A DNA stretch of 64,000 nt from positions 372,001-436,000 of the forward strand of contig NZ_CP070608.1 in the NCBI RefSeq assembly GCF_017068455.1, written 5' to 3'. A program made the translations under genes and the position numbers. This document shows positions 35,186 through 45,762 of the stretch, piece after piece. This DNA is from Fulvivirga lutea. Lineage in GTDB: Bacteria > Bacteroidota > Bacteroidia > Cytophagales > Cyclobacteriaceae. The notes under the pieces were generated by a model. It ran no database searches. It had not been told where the DNA came from and worked only from the letters and a program-made list of their open reading frames with translations. Each line of letters begins with the position of its first letter. Positions within the stretch are counted from its first letter, which is position 1.

Positions 35186-36175
35186 TTGAAAAATTTATAC
35201 TTTTTGGCATCAATTGCCTTTATCGCCCTACTCACTTCCTGCGGTGATGACAAATCGAAGCAAGAATCTAAGGAGCAACCCAAGGAAGTTTTTGTACCCC
35301 AATTTAATTCTGATTCAGCTTATGCTTATGTAAAAAAACAAGTTGAGTTTGGGCCAAGAGTACCAAATAGTAAAAACCACACTGAAACAGGTAATTATTT
35401 GATAGAAAAGCTCAAATCATTCAATTGGGAAGTTCAGGAACAAAATTTTGAAGCCACTACTTTTGACAATCAACTTCTCTATTTGAGAAATATTATTGCC
35501 AGCTATAACCCAAAAAAATCAAAGAGAATTTTACTTGCAGCCCATTGGGACACGAGGCCTTTCGCAGATAAAGATAATGACAGAATAGAAGAGCCAATAT
35601 TAGGTGCCAATGACGGTGCAAGTGGCGTTAGCGTATTATTAGAAATTGCTCGGGTTATTAATACCTATGATTCTTTAGATCTGGGAGTTGATATCATTTT
35701 CTTTGATGGCGAAGATTGGGGTGAAAGACCCAATGAATACATCCAACCTACTAATGGCCTTGAAAGCTGGTGGTGTCTTGGATCGCAATACTGGTCGAAA
35801 AATAAACATGAGCCTAAGTACTCCGCTTATTATGGCATATTACTAGATATGGTGGGTGGTGAAAATGCGAAGTTTTATAAAGAAGGTTATAGTATGGAAA
35901 GTGCCCCTTCTATAGTTAATAAGGTATGGAATAGAGGAGCTGAGCTTGGTTATTCACGTTATTTCATTAATCAACCGGGAGGGCAAATTACTGATGACCA
36001 TTATTTTGTAAATAAGTATGGCAAAATTCCAATGATAGACATTATACCTATGGACCCGACTGACGGCTCATTTGGTGCCTTCCATCATACCCATGACGAT
36101 AACATGGATATCATTAGCAAACAAACACTAAAGGCTGTTGGAGAAACGGTACTTCACGTTTTGTATAACGAATGA
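35186..36175 (+). CDS. M28-family lipoprotein, probable glutaminyl-peptide cyclotransferase
   Basis: 329 residues from TTG 35186; no ATG is available and the signal peptide needs this start. Lipobox LLTSC (Cys19) anchors it in the envelope. The M28 fold carries AAHWDTRPFAD (zinc His/Asp region), GANDGASGVSVLLEIAR (bridging Asp), FFDGEDWGE (Glu pair) and AFHHTHDDNMD (His). The pattern is closer to Bacteroidota glutaminyl cyclases, such as that of Porphyromonas gingivalis, than to aminopeptidases. Those enzymes turn N-terminal Gln of exported proteins into pyroglutamate. Divergent from rimP. Confidence 0.85.
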   Translation: MKNLYFLASIAFIALLTSCGDDKSKQESKEQPKEVFVPQFNSDSAYAYVKKQVEFGPRVPNSKNHTETGNYLIEKLKSFNWEVQEQNFEATTFDNQLLYLRNIIASYNPKKSKRILLAAHWDTRPFADKDNDRIEEPILGANDGASGVSVLLEIARVINTYDSLDLGVDIIFFDGEDWGERPNEYIQPTNGLESWWCLGSQYWSKNKHEPKYSAYYGILLDMVGGENAKFYKEGYSMESAPSIVNKVWNRGAELGYSRYFINQPGGQITDDHYFVNKYGKIPMIDIIPMDPTDGSFGAFHHTHDDNMDIISKQTLKAVGETVLHVLYNE

Positions 36176-36196
36176 GCTTTACTTTCATTTCTAAAA

Positions 36197-36230
36197 TAGA
36201 AAAGGGGTCTCTTTTGAAGACCCCCTTTCA
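36197..36230. terminator. Bidirectional intrinsic terminator
   Basis: AAAGGGGTCT (36201-36210) pairs with AGACCCC plus CTTT (36218-36228, one extra C). A-rich and T-rich ends flank it. It separates the convergent cyclase-like and subtilase genes. Confidence 0.75.
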
Positions 36231-36248
36231 TCTGGTTTACGGTTGAAA

Positions 36249-39200
36249 TTAATTCTTAATAATCTTATTGATTAGAACATTCTCACCGTCTGTCACTTCC
36301 AGGAAGTAGAATCCTGCTTTTAGAGACTGAACTCCAATTACATTATCTGTTCCTGAAAGATTGCCTTGCTGCCAAATTTTTCCTGTGGCATTATAAATTT
36401 TATAGCTTGTTGCTTTCATTTTACCTGTAAATACATTCAAATGACTTTCAACTGGATTAGGATAGAAGCTGAATCCATCTGGTCGTATACCATCAGACTG
36501 AACAGTTTTTCCTAAATCGGAGAATGTACTGAATGCAGCCCCTCCAACACAGAAGTTAGTAGTCTGGCTAGAAGCAAATGATCCGCCTGAAGCTAATACA
36601 GTTGCTCCATCTCTTAGAGAATATGAACCATTACCATAAGAGCAGCACATTCCGTCACCATACTGGTCAGAAATTATAAAGTCATAGCATCCGTCAGGTA
36701 GCGTTACATCAATATTCAACGTAGATCCATCTGCTTGAGAAGCATATGTTCCGCCAGAAGCAACTACAGTGCTGCCATCTACAATTTGCCAGCTAGTTTC
36801 TTCAGGATAGTTATCAAAAACTAAAGTTAATGTAACATCTGTAGAACCCGGGCCAGAAGTTCCGGCACCCATCGTTAGATCATCAATAGCAATATCGCCT
36901 GTATAGTTAGATCCGGTAGTGCCTACGAATCTTAACTTAACAACATCTCCAGCATAGGATGATAAATCTACATTGGCCGTTAGCCAAGAGTTTCCTTGAT
37001 TACCAGACTCACTCCAAACACTAGTCCAAGAAGTACCATCAGTTGAGGCTTGTAAATTTAAAGAACCCATTGTGCTACCATACATATGATATTTGAATCC
37101 AAAATTTACTGTTGTTTCACCATCAAGGTCAAAGCATGGGCTTTCTATGATGGTTGTCTTACTTGGATAGTTAGGTGAAGATGCTTCTACATATAAGTAG
37201 AAAGACCCTTCTGATGCAGCCGATGGACCTGTACTTCCAGAAGGAGTAGATCCTGATCTTCTTGCCCAATTAAAATCATCGCCTGAAACCTGAGACCAAC
37301 CACCAAAGCCGGACTCAAAACCATCAGAGTAAGGTAAGCTTACCGTTGATGAACAAGTTATTCCTGCGCTTTGAGTAGTTGCCGAAACGTTAGCTGCCGC
37401 TGAAACATTGCCTGCTGCATCTTTAGCTCTAACACTGAAAGAGTAGTTAGTACCTGCAGTTAATGATGTAACATTCGCTGAAGTACCCGTAACTGTTCCT
37501 AATAATGAGGCTGCTTGATAAACATCATAACCAACCACACCAACATTATCCGTTGAAGCAGTCCAAGAAAGTGTTAAAGTAGTTTGAGTGATGTTAGAAG
37601 CTGCAAGATTCGTTGGTGCTGTTGGTGCCTGAGTATCACCTGCTGCTCCTCCAATGATAATTGTATAATCTTCTACTTCTCCATAGTTAAATGAGCCACA
37701 AGATGATGGCGCTGCATTATATCGCATGATTACACGCATTCTTGTACTAGACTCTACAGCTCCTGCAGGAATTGTAAAGCTTCCACTAACAGGTGATGTT
37801 TGAGTAGGAGATTGTGCAAACACCTGCTCACCAGCATCTGTGAAATCACCATCCTTATTATAGTCTATCCAAACACCGTAAGCTTCATTGTACAACGAAC
37901 CTGTCCAAGTTGGTGTGATAGTAATAGTATGAGGTTCTCCTTTTGCCAGGCTTGTAGATACCGAAGTAAAATCCTGATATCCTCCTGTACCAGCACTAGA
38001 TGCGTTATTAATTCCTCCCACTTGTACTCTGCTAATGTATTCGTCAGAAACACTGTTTCCATTAGCAGCACAGTAGTTTAATTGTACTTCTGTTGTGGCG
38101 AAATTTGTAGACGAAGTATAGCTTGAGTTGCTTCCATCTGAACATTTACTTCTAACCTGCACTTCATAATTTGTAGAAGCAGATAGGCCGGAAAAATCGT
38201 AAGATGTACCACTCACTGCTTCAACAGTCCAAGTACTAGTACCTGCTACTCTATATCTTAAATCAAAAGTTGCTCCTGAAACGGCATCCCAACTTGCAGT
38301 TGCGGTTGATGAGCCTATGCTGCCTACAGAAAGACCAGTAGGCGTAGTTGCATTACAAACAACAGGTGCACCAGTTACACCAGTTACTATTAAAGTAAAA
38401 TCCTGGCTGCCACTTGTTAAAGTACCTTTGTGAGTTACGGTTATTGTGTAACTACCACTCGCTCCGGAAATATCTACTCTTTCGTAAGGGTCTACATTAT
38501 TATCAGATTTTGTACTTGATGTAGGACCTGTAAGCCTGTATGGAAAATATGTGGTGCTTGACTTAGTTACTCTGATATCCAAGTCATTTACCAAAACTGG
38601 CGTTGTTAGGTTAACAGTTCCGGTGTTTTCAGCACCAGGAAGGTCAGTCCAAGAAATTGAAGCTAATAATGGCTCAACTCCATTGGCATCAACAGTGATA
38701 CTGTAAGACTGGCCTGCAGACAATGTTAATTCTTCAATTCTTGAAGTATTTCCATTCTCTGTGATTGCTTCAGAAGCAGCTTTAGCATTCAATAGTCCCC
38801 AACCAAAAACAGCATCCGGGCCTGAAACTCCAGCATCATCTGCCGTGTGAAGAGCAAGACCTTTTAACGTTGCAGATCTCATAAAAGAACCGTTTACGTT
38901 ATTATAGTGCTGTTGCAATAATAACAATGAACCAGCAACATTAGGAGATGCCATTGAAGTACCAGAAATAGAGTTGTATGCAGAGTTGCTACTTTCATAA
39001 GTAGAATAAACACCTGTACCATTTCCTGTAATATCCGGTTTAATTCTAAAATCATCTGTAGGACCTTCACTGCTACTACTATTGATTGCAACTGATATTA
39101 AATTACCGTTACTATCAACATTCGCATCTTGAGCATTGGCAACAACTAAGTTGTTTTTAGAAGTAGAATGACCTGTTAATTTATCGAAGCCACTTCCACC

Positions 39201-40022
39201 CGTAGGATTAGTATTGGCTGTGTTATCATTACCGTCATTACCGGCAGCCACTACCATTAGATAGTAAGGTGCATCGTAAAGAATTTGATCCCATGCAGCA
39301 GACTCATCGATATAACCTCCGAAGAAATATTGTGGAAGTTGTACCTGGCCAAATTGGTTTCTTGTAGCATAGCCATAAGAATGGTTTGATACTAACATTC
39401 CGCTAGCTGCTGCTGCAGTGGCTTCCGTTTTATCGTTATTCCAGTCATGGCCTACAGCATAAGCGTGAGGAGCCATACCTTTTGCAGCTGCCTGAAAACC
39501 CGAAGCGATAATGGTTCCGGTTACGTGAGCTGCGTGGAAGTTCAATGTGCTGGTACCATCACCAATTGAAAATCGGTTAGAACCACCTGCTCCATCATAC
39601 TCCTGGTGAGTGCTTCTTGCCAAGCCACCGTCCCAAACATAGGCAGTCATGTTTTGGCCATTTAATGATAACCCCAACGAGCCTCCTGAATTGAGGTGGT
39701 CAGTTCTGGTAGAACGAGCCGCATCCACATTAAAAGTGGTATAGTAGATTGGTTGCCCGTCAACAACTTTTTGGAGTTCAATGAGTCTTCCATCAGATAA
39801 GGAAGTTCTTATTGGCCATCCATTTCTTTCTGCTTGTTCAATAGCAGCACGCTTTTCACTTTCAGCTTTCTGTCTAAACTCAACTTCTAGCTGATTTAAC
39901 TTAGTAATATTTGATTTTTCTTGAATTTGCTCTCTTTGAGCCTTGTTTTGTGCCAGTGATATGGTGGTGGACACAAAAAGTAAGGGCAATAGAATACCCC
40001 TTAGAGTAAAACTTCTAATCAT
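36249..40022 (-). CDS. Secreted subtilisin-like (S8) protease with FN3, GEVED and T9SS type A domains
   Basis: 1257 residues from ATG 40022; the frame opens 13 codons earlier with TTG, but that lies in the promoter and spoils the signal peptide (MIRSF...ISLAQ). The S8 domain at about 105-420 has Asp131 (AYVWDGG), His166 (HAAHVTGT) and Ser356 ([12 protein letters not shown]). A beta domain, FN3, GEVED-type domain ([18 protein letters not shown]), second FN3 and MAM-like domain (GFESGFGGW) follow, then a Cys-containing [11 protein letters not shown] module. The C-terminal type A sorting signal begins [15 protein letters not shown] and ends LINKIIKN. Exported by T9SS; it probably degrades environmental protein. 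Confidence 0.93.
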   Translation of the reverse strand: MIRSFTLRGILLPLLFVSTTISLAQNKAQREQIQEKSNITKLNQLEVEFRQKAESEKRAAIEQAERNGWPIRTSLSDGRLIELQKVVDGQPIYYTTFNVDAARSTRTDHLNSGGSLGLSLNGQNMTAYVWDGGLARSTHQEYDGAGGSNRFSIGDGTSTLNFHAAHVTGTIIASGFQAAAKGMAPHAYAVGHDWNNDKTEATAAAASGMLVSNHSYGYATRNQFGQVQLPQYFFGGYIDESAAWDQILYDAPYYLMVVAAGNDGNDNTANTNPTGGSGFDKLTGHSTSKNNLVVANAQDANVDSNGNLISVAINSSSSEGPTDDFRIKPDITGNGTGVYSTYESSNSAYNSISGTSMASPNVAGSLLLLQQHYNNVNGSFMRSATLKGLALHTADDAGVSGPDAVFGWGLLNAKAASEAITENGNTSRIEELTLSAGQSYSITVDANGVEPLLASISWTDLPGAENTGTVNLTTPVLVNDLDIRVTKSSTTYFPYRLTGPTSSTKSDNNVDPYERVDISGASGSYTITVTHKGTLTSGSQDFTLIVTGVTGAPVVCNATTPTGLSVGSIGSSTATASWDAVSGATFDLRYRVAGTSTWTVEAVSGTSYDFSGLSASTNYEVQVRSKCSDGSNSSYTSSTNFATTEVQLNYCAANGNSVSDEYISRVQVGGINNASSAGTGGYQDFTSVSTSLAKGEPHTITITPTWTGSLYNEAYGVWIDYNKDGDFTDAGEQVFAQSPTQTSPVSGSFTIPAGAVESSTRMRVIMRYNAAPSSCGSFNYGEVEDYTIIIGGAAGDTQAPTAPTNLAASNITQTTLTLSWTASTDNVGVVGYDVYQAASLLGTVTGTSANVTSLTAGTNYSFSVRAKDAAGNVSAAANVSATTQSAGITCSSTVSLPYSDGFESGFGGWSQVSGDDFNWARRSGSTPSGSTGPSAASEGSFYLYVEASSPNYPSKTTIIESPCFDLDGETTVNFGFKYHMYGSTMGSLNLQASTDGTSWTSVWSESGNQGNSWLTANVDLSSYAGDVVKLRFVGTTGSNYTGDIAIDDLTMGAGTSGPGSTDVTLTLVFDNYPEETSWQIVDGSTVVASGGTYASQADGSTLNIDVTLPDGCYDFIISDQYGDGMCCSYGNGSYSLRDGATVLASGGSFASSQTTNFCVGGAAFSTFSDLGKTVQSDGIRPDGFSFYPNPVESHLNVFTGKMKATSYKIYNATGKIWQQGNLSGTDNVIGVQSLKAGFYFLEVTDGENVLINKIIKN

Positions 40023-40049
40023 ACAAATTTGGTTTAGGTTGAAAAGGCA

Positions 40050-40079
40050 CAAATATGCCAAATAATATTATGGATGCAA
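40050..40079 (-). promoter_or_regulatory. Promoter of the subtilase gene
   Basis: On the minus strand TTG (40079-40077), 19 bases, then CATATTTG (40057-40050), one base off TAnnTTTG. The transcript would start near 40044, upstream of ATG 40022. Confidence 0.5.
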
Positions 40080-40161
40080 GAGAATTTTCAGACGACTAAA
40101 CTGACTTTATCGGATTAGTCAGAATTTAAGTTTGTAAGTCTTTCAATCACAACAAATTACG

Positions 40162-40179
40162 TTCGCAATCGTTTGCGAA
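40162..40179. promoter_or_regulatory. LacI-type palindromic operator candidate
   Basis: TTCGCAA, TCGT, TTGCGAA: the core CGCAATCGTTTGCG differs at one base from the classical LacI/PurR-family palindrome built around a central CG. It lies about 85 bases upstream of the subtilase promoter and just beyond the gcvP terminator. Confidence 0.45.
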
Positions 40180-40213
40180 AAAAATTTAAATTTTTTTTCT
40201 CTAGTATGAGGGA

Positions 40214-40243
40214 ATAAAAAAAGGGTCGAAAAACGACCCTTCA
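40214..40243 (-). terminator. Terminator of gcvP
   Basis: AAGGGTCG (40221-40228) pairs with CGACCCTT (40234-40241) around five A. On the minus strand a run of T follows. Confidence 0.85.
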
Positions 40244-40268
40244 ATATTGAATTATTTTCTTACTAAGT

Positions 40269-43157
40269 TCATACTTCTATTGCCTGAGCATCTTCGTTAT
40301 ATTCCTCAAGTGGCAAGCAACTGCACATTAAATTTCTATCTCCATATGCGCTATCTATTCTACCCACTGAAGGCCAGAATTTAGATTCTCTAACATAAGC
40401 CAACGGATAGGCGGCTTTTTCTCTAGAATACGGTTTATCCCATTCAGTTGCTGTAATGACTGCGGCTGTGTGGGGTGCATTTTTCAACACATTATTCTCT
40501 TTGTCAGCCACACCAGATTCTATCTCACTAATCTCTTTTCTAATTTCGATAAGTGCCTCACAGAAACGATCTAATTCTTCCATTGTTTCACTTTCTGTTG
40601 GCTCAATCATCATAGTACCAGCAACAGGGAAAGAAACCGTTGGTGCATGGAACCCATAATCCATTAATCTCTTAGCGATATCTTCAACCTCCACTCCAGC
40701 TTTTTTAAACTCACGACAATCGATAATCATTTCATGTGCTGCTCTACCATTTTTACCAGTATACAATACATCGTAATGTCCTGTAAGTTTCTCTTTGATG
40801 TAATTCGCATTGAGTATAGCAATCTGTGTTGCTTTGGTAAGACCATTCCTACCCATCATCGCGATATACGCATAAGAGATTGTAAGAATACTAGCACTAC
40901 CATAAGGGGCTGCAGAAATAGCAGTAATAGCCTGATCACCACCTGTTTTTACAACAGGATTACTAGGTAAGAATGGCTTTAACTGACTGGCCACTCCAAT
41001 AGGACCCATTCCAGGGCCTCCACCACCGTGAGGGATACAAAATGTTTTGTGCAGATTAAGATGACATACATCTGCCCCGATATTAGCAGGACTGGTTAAG
41101 CCTACCTGAGCATTCATGTTTGCGCCATCCATATACACCTGACCACCAAAATCATGGATTATCTGGCAAATTTCCTTGATACTTTCTTCAAAAACTCCGT
41201 GCGTTGATGGGTATGTAACCATTAAAGCAGATAAATTATCTTTATTCGCTTCAGCTTTAGCCCTTAAATCATCCACATCAATATTTCCTTGTTCATCGCA
41301 TTTCACGATCACTACTTTCATCCCTGCCATCACTGCACTCGCTGGATTGGTTCCATGTGCAGAAGATGGAATTAAAGTTACATTTCTATGACTTTCACCT
41401 CTACTTTCATGATAGGCTCTGATCACCATTAAACCTGCGTATTCGCCCTGTGCTCCACTATTTGGCTGAAGTGATACAGCATCAAACCCTGTAATTTCAC
41501 ATAGCCATGCTTCCAAATCAGTGAATAATTCCTGATATCCTTTTGTTTGCGATGAAGGTGCGAATGGGTGCATTTTACCAAACTCCGGCCATGTAACCGG
41601 CATCATTTCAGTGGTTGCATTCAATTTCATTGTACACGAACCCAATGAAATCATACTGTGTACCAGAGACAAATCTTTGTTTTCTAACCTTTTTATGTAT
41701 CTAAGCATTTCATGCTCAGAGTGAAATTTATTGAATACTTGATGCTCAAGAAATTTAGATTCTCTGAGGAGACCTTTTGGCCAGTCTAAAGAAATGTTAT
41801 CTGCTTCAGATTGAATGTCAAATGTAGTTTTTGGATCAAATACAGAAACAATTTCTACGATGTCTTCAATTCTGGTTGTTTCATCCAATGAAATACCGAT
41901 ATGACCATCACCGAAATACCTGAAATTCATTCCTTTTTCCTCAGATTTAGCTTTGATGCCATCTATATCTGATACTTTAACTTTTAGTGTATCAAAATAA
42001 TGTGTGTTAACCTGCTCAAAGCCAGCTTCTTTAATGCCTTTCGCAAGTAGTTTTGTTAAGCCATGCGTTCGTTGAGCTATTTTTTTAAGACCTTCGGGCC
42101 CATGATATACGGCATACATGCCGGAGATTACCGCTAACAGAACCTGAGCTGTACAAATATTGGAGGTAGCCTTTTCTCTACGGATATGCTGCTCTCTTGT
42201 TTGAAGTGCCATTCTATAAGCATTGTTGCCTTGTGCATCGATTGAAGCTCCAATGATTCTACCAGGAATTTGTCTTTTATAATCTTCTTTTGTCGCAAAA
42301 AAAGCTGCGTGAGGTCCACCAAAACCCATCGGCACACCAAATCTTTGGCTTGATCCAACTACTACATCAGCTCCCATTTTACCAGGAGATTTTAGTAGCA
42401 CTAGGCTAAGTAAATCAGTTCCAACGGAAACAAAAACATCATTCTCTTTTGCCGATGCAATTAAATCAGAATGATCTATTACTTCGCCATCGTTATTTGG
42501 GTACTGAATATAAATGCCATAAAGTGATTCATCCGTTAAATCCAATTTAGACAAATCATCAATTACTAAATCTATCCCTACGGGAATTGCTCGGGTTTTA
42601 AGCAAATCAAGTGTTTGAGGGAATACGTTTTTATCTACAAAAAACTTACTCGAATTTTTCTTATTCCCCTTCCTAAGACCCATTAACATCGTCATTGCTT
42701 CTGCTGCCGCTGTTCCTTCGTCAAGAAGAGAGGCATTGGCTATTTCCATTCCGGTCAATTCAATAATTGTAGTTTGGAAATTAATTAGCGCTTCAAGTCT
42801 GCCTTGCGCGATTTCTGCCTGGTAAGGAGTGTAGGCTGTATACCACCCCGGGTTTTCAAGAATATTTCTCAAAATTACTGGTGGCGTTATGGTATCATAA
42901 TAGCCAGTGCCTATATATGATTTAAATATTTTATTTTTTGAAGCCAATACTTTAAAGTCACTCAAGAATTGGTATTCGCTCTTTGCTGAAGGTAAATCCA
43001 TTGTCTTTTCCAACTGGATTGCCTTAGGAATAGTCTGATCTATTAAGTCTTCTAATGAATCAGCTTTAATGAACTCAAGCATTTGATTTACCTGATTTTC
43101 ATCAGGCCCGTTGTGGCGGGTATCAAATCTTTCTCGGTAGTTAATATCTAATTTCAT
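40269..43157 (-). CDS. gcvP: Glycine dehydrogenase (decarboxylating), P protein of the glycine cleavage system
   Basis: 962 residues: one chain holding both the N- and C-terminal halves (P1 and P2). The PLP-binding lysine is in [53 protein letters not shown] and [11 protein letters not shown] are further signature stretches; N-terminal [14 protein letters not shown] is typical. It decarboxylates glycine and passes aminomethyl to the lipoylated H protein. gcvT and gcvH are not in the window, but lipA lies just upstream in the same direction. Confidence 0.97.
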   Translation of the reverse strand: MKLDINYRERFDTRHNGPDENQVNQMLEFIKADSLEDLIDQTIPKAIQLEKTMDLPSAKSEYQFLSDFKVLASKNKIFKSYIGTGYYDTITPPVILRNILENPGWYTAYTPYQAEIAQGRLEALINFQTTIIELTGMEIANASLLDEGTAAAEAMTMLMGLRKGNKKNSSKFFVDKNVFPQTLDLLKTRAIPVGIDLVIDDLSKLDLTDESLYGIYIQYPNNDGEVIDHSDLIASAKENDVFVSVGTDLLSLVLLKSPGKMGADVVVGSSQRFGVPMGFGGPHAAFFATKEDYKRQIPGRIIGASIDAQGNNAYRMALQTREQHIRREKATSNICTAQVLLAVISGMYAVYHGPEGLKKIAQRTHGLTKLLAKGIKEAGFEQVNTHYFDTLKVKVSDIDGIKAKSEEKGMNFRYFGDGHIGISLDETTRIEDIVEIVSVFDPKTTFDIQSEADNISLDWPKGLLRESKFLEHQVFNKFHSEHEMLRYIKRLENKDLSLVHSMISLGSCTMKLNATTEMMPVTWPEFGKMHPFAPSSQTKGYQELFTDLEAWLCEITGFDAVSLQPNSGAQGEYAGLMVIRAYHESRGESHRNVTLIPSSAHGTNPASAVMAGMKVVIVKCDEQGNIDVDDLRAKAEANKDNLSALMVTYPSTHGVFEESIKEICQIIHDFGGQVYMDGANMNAQVGLTSPANIGADVCHLNLHKTFCIPHGGGGPGMGPIGVASQLKPFLPSNPVVKTGGDQAITAISAAPYGSASILTISYAYIAMMGRNGLTKATQIAILNANYIKEKLTGHYDVLYTGKNGRAAHEMIIDCREFKKAGVEVEDIAKRLMDYGFHAPTVSFPVAGTMMIEPTESETMEELDRFCEALIEIRKEISEIESGVADKENNVLKNAPHTAAVITATEWDKPYSREKAAYPLAYVRESKFWPSVGRIDSAYGDRNLMCSCLPLEEYNEDAQAIEV

Positions 43158-43189
43158 ATTTGTTAAGTAGTGGCCTTCAAATGAGACTG

Positions 43190-43197
43190 CAAAGTTA
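43190..43197 (-). promoter_or_regulatory. Possible -7 element (TAACTTTG) of gcvP
   Basis: On the minus strand TAACTTTG fits TAnnTTTG, 33 bases before the gcvP ATG. No clear -33 partner; the lipA terminator lies just upstream. Confidence 0.35.
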
Positions 43198-43210
43198 ATA
43201 TTATTTTGGG

Positions 43211-43248
43211 TAAAAAAGAGGCCTCACTTTATTACAAAATGAGGCCTA
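43211..43248 (-). terminator. Terminator of lipA
   Basis: AGGCCTCA (43219-43226) pairs with TGAGGCCT (43240-43247) across a 13-base loop. On the minus strand T6 follows. Confidence 0.75.
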
Positions 43249-43270
43249 CTATTGTTCCATAAATCTTCAA

Positions 43271-44161
43271 TTAAATAGGAACATTTACGTGTCTTTCTGC
43301 ATGGTAAGATGATCTTACCAAAGGACCTGATTCAACATATTTTAATCCTCTTTTCAATCCCTCTTCTCTGTACGCATCAAACTGATCAGGGTGAATAAAC
43401 TCAGCAACCTCTAAATGCATTTTAGTTGGTTGTAAATATTGGCCTAAAGTTAAAATGTCCAGTCCGTTTGCAACCAGGTCATCCATTGCCTTATGTACTT
43501 CTTCAGGCTTTTCACCTACCCCTAACATAATACCTGACTTAGTACGCTTACCTGCTTCTTTGGTAAGCTTTATTTGCTCAAGGCTTCTGGCATATTTAGC
43601 CTGTGGCCTAACCCTTCTGTATAAACTTTCAACCGTTTCCACATTATGAGAAACTACTTCCTGACCACCCTCAATCATCCTATACAAGGCGTCCCAATTA
43701 CCCTTTACATCGGGAATTAATGTTTCTATGGTTGTTTCAGGTGAAAGTTTCTTGGTTTCAATTACCGTTTGATACCAAATTTCTGCACCTCTGTCTTTTA
43801 ATTCATCTCTATTAACCGAGGTAATTACGGCATGCTTCACGCCCATGAGTTTAATAGCCTCGGCAACACGTTTAGGCTCTTCCTCGTCATATTCTGGTGG
43901 GCGGCCTGTCGCTACCGCACAGAAAGTACAGCTTCGGGTACAAACATTCCCTAATATCATAAAAGTGGCCGTACCGGCTCCCCAGCATTCGCCCATGTTT
44001 GGGCAATTACCGCTTTCACAAATGGTATGTAATTTATAGTTGTCAACCAGTTTTCTAACCTTAGCATATTCTTCCCCAACAGGGAGTTTAACTCTCAGCC
44101 AATCTGGTTTTCTGATTTTACTTTTCTTTTCTTCTTTTGAAACTACAGGAAGTTCTATCAT
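43271..44161 (-). CDS. lipA: Lipoyl synthase
   Basis: 296 residues. The auxiliary cluster motif [12 protein letters not shown] and the radical-SAM motif CTRSCTFC are both intact. [13 protein letters not shown] and the C-terminal [10 protein letters not shown] (with the Ser that binds the auxiliary cluster) complete the picture. LipA inserts two sulfurs into octanoyl groups on lipoyl domains, as required by gcvP's partner H protein and by the E1-containing dehydrogenase at 48.3-50.3 kb. Its own -7 box and terminator suggest a single-gene unit. Confidence 0.97.
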   Translation of the reverse strand: MIELPVVSKEEKKSKIRKPDWLRVKLPVGEEYAKVRKLVDNYKLHTICESGNCPNMGECWGAGTATFMILGNVCTRSCTFCAVATGRPPEYDEEEPKRVAEAIKLMGVKHAVITSVNRDELKDRGAEIWYQTVIETKKLSPETTIETLIPDVKGNWDALYRMIEGGQEVVSHNVETVESLYRRVRPQAKYARSLEQIKLTKEAGKRTKSGIMLGVGEKPEEVHKAMDDLVANGLDILTLGQYLQPTKMHLEVAEFIHPDQFDAYREEGLKRGLKYVESGPLVRSSYHAERHVNVPI

Positions 44162-44182
44162 GCTCTAGTAATTATCTAAATG

Positions 44183-44190
44183 CAAAGGTA
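44183..44190 (-). promoter_or_regulatory. Possible -7 element (TACCTTTG) of lipA
   Basis: Perfect fit to TAnnTTTG on the minus strand, 21 bases before the ATG. No clear TTG at the -33 distance. Confidence 0.4.
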
Positions 44191-44219
44191 CATTTTAACT
44201 ATAGAATTAACCAGAGAGA

Positions 44220-44948
44220 CTACCTTCTGGTTCCGTAGAATATGGTAATATATGCTGTTGGAAAAATAGCTTTGTTTTCAACGCCCGCCATCAGGTCTAT
44301 TTTCTGAGTGTATGCGTCTAAAAGTGCTCCAATTTCAACACCCGTCACACTACTCTTCAATGTGCCCATTTCGAAACTAATGCCAGCCTTTAAGTTTGCT
44401 CCTATACGAATGTTGGATTCTTGAATGCCTTGAAATAAATAACCCGTTCCAATTATTCCTTCTATTGAATGGATGCTCGGATCGTAAGGTACTCTTTCTG
44501 TATTTCCTCCAATTGTACTTCCACGATCAGGACTATACTCTATGTAATAGGGCGCAAGAATTCCTAAAGATGGGCCAATCGCAGTGATTGCTTTTATTTC
44601 AACTCCTTGTTGTGGTGCTTTTCTAAATAAGATTAACTCTCTACCATATTGGAATCGCAGAGCGTATAAATAATTAACTTTTCCGAAAATAAAGCTGCTA
44701 CCTGCACTAGTCCTAAGCTGAGTTTCCTGATTATGTTTAACGTTCATCACCTCTAAACCCACGCTCTCGAATAAATTATCGCCTATTTTTCTGGATTTAC
44801 GAAATGTGAAACCTCCAATGAGGCCTCCAGACGTATTTTTGTTTATCCCCCAAACAAACTCTGAATTGTAATCTTCATGGTCTTCCTGAGCATTGGACGT
44901 TAACCCAATGAGAAGTAGAAGCGGTAGTATAAGAATCTTTTTATTCAC
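44220..44948 (-). CDS. Outer-membrane beta-barrel-like protein, unknown
   Basis: 242 residues. Signal peptide to about 20 (LLLLIGLTSNAQ). The mature part has alternating polar/hydrophobic strands and Gly/aromatic turns (VWGINKNTSGGLIGGFTF, YLYALRFQYGRELILF, GIGTGYLFQG-type stretches). The C-terminus ends in a strand, AYITIFYGTRR. This fits a small 8- to 10-strand barrel. No family named with confidence. It lies 58 bases upstream of lipA in the same direction. Confidence 0.65.
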   Translation of the reverse strand: MNKKILILPLLLLIGLTSNAQEDHEDYNSEFVWGINKNTSGGLIGGFTFRKSRKIGDNLFESVGLEVMNVKHNQETQLRTSAGSSFIFGKVNYLYALRFQYGRELILFRKAPQQGVEIKAITAIGPSLGILAPYYIEYSPDRGSTIGGNTERVPYDPSIHSIEGIIGTGYLFQGIQESNIRIGANLKAGISFEMGTLKSSVTGVEIGALLDAYTQKIDLMAGVENKAIFPTAYITIFYGTRR

Positions 44949-45022
44949 TCTGCAAAAGAATAATTAAATTTAGTAAAATTAAAACGGAAAACCTCTTAAG
45001 ATAGTTTAACCCCAACCGAATA

Positions 45023-45427
45023 ATGGCACAAATGAAAGTAAGTTACCTTGGTTCTTTGCGAACGGAGGGCACACATATCAAGTCAGGAAATAAAATAATT
45101 ACTGATGCCCCAACTGACAATAATGGCAAGGGTGAAGCTTATTCGCCCACTGATTTACTATGTTCTTCACTTTGCTCTTGCATGATGACCCTGATGGGGA
45201 TTTATGCTAACAAAGAATCAGTAAGTTTAGAAGGTTTAAGTGCCGATATCACCAAAGTGATGGCTGCCAACCCTAGAAAAGTGAAAGAAGTAATAATCAA
45301 CTTTACAATACCTGAATTAAAAGCATCAAAGGAACAAATCGAAGGTCTTAAACATGCTGCTCTTACCTGCCCTGTATCACTAAGTCTTTCTGAAGAGCTA
45401 AAGCAAACAATAAGCTTTAATTTTTAA
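45023..45427 (+). CDS. OsmC-family peroxiredoxin-like protein
   Basis: 134 residues. The two redox cysteines of OsmC/Ohr proteins are in the segments LLCSSLCSCMMTLMG and ALTCPVSLSL; the N-terminal extra cysteines are not needed. The SPTDLL motif before the first Cys is typical of OsmC. Members reduce organic hydroperoxides or protect against osmotic and oxidative stress. Convergent with ytxJ (4-base stop overlap), a bacillithiol-linked redox gene, which fits a shared stress role. Confidence 0.9.
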   Translation: MAQMKVSYLGSLRTEGTHIKSGNKIITDAPTDNNGKGEAYSPTDLLCSSLCSCMMTLMGIYANKESVSLEGLSADITKVMAANPRKVKEVIINFTIPELKASKEQIEGLKHAALTCPVSLSLSEELKQTISFNF

Positions 45428-45759
45428 GCTATTACAGATTTTGAGATGTCGGAATAAGAAATACCCATATGGGAGCTATGATGCACCACTGCTTTATTTT
45501 TTATTAAAATAGCTTGTGGAGATTGATGCTCAACATTTAATTGGCTTGCAATTTGATTTGATAGTGACCGAAACTGAATTAAATCTAAATAGTAGGGTTT
45601 AATACCCTCCGATTCGCTCCATGATCGCTCCAGTCTATTTAAGGCCATGCTACTAATGGAACACCTTGTACTATGTTTAAATATTAAAACGGGTGTTTCT
45701 TCAGATTCATTAATTGCTGCCTTTAGTTGATCCTCAGATGTTAAATGATTCCAATTCAT
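45424..45759 (-). CDS. ytxJ: Bacilliredoxin YtxJ-like (monothiol)
   Basis: 111 residues with a thioredoxin fold. FKHSTRCSISSMALNRLE contains the active site, a single catalytic Cys in a TRCSIS motif where thioredoxins have CxxC. EHQSPQAILI holds the cis-proline. YtxJ proteins (DUF2847) are associated with bacillithiol, whose synthesis gene bshC is at 61.6-63.1 kb. It starts 3 bases after the stop of the large basic repeat protein, so the two are probably cotranscribed. Stops overlap with OsmC by 4 bases. Confidence 0.9.
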   Translation of the reverse strand: MNWNHLTSEDQLKAAINESEETPVLIFKHSTRCSISSMALNRLERSWSESEGIKPYYLDLIQFRSLSNQIASQLNVEHQSPQAILIKNKAVVHHSSHMGISYSDISKSVIA

Positions 45760-45762
45760 AAA

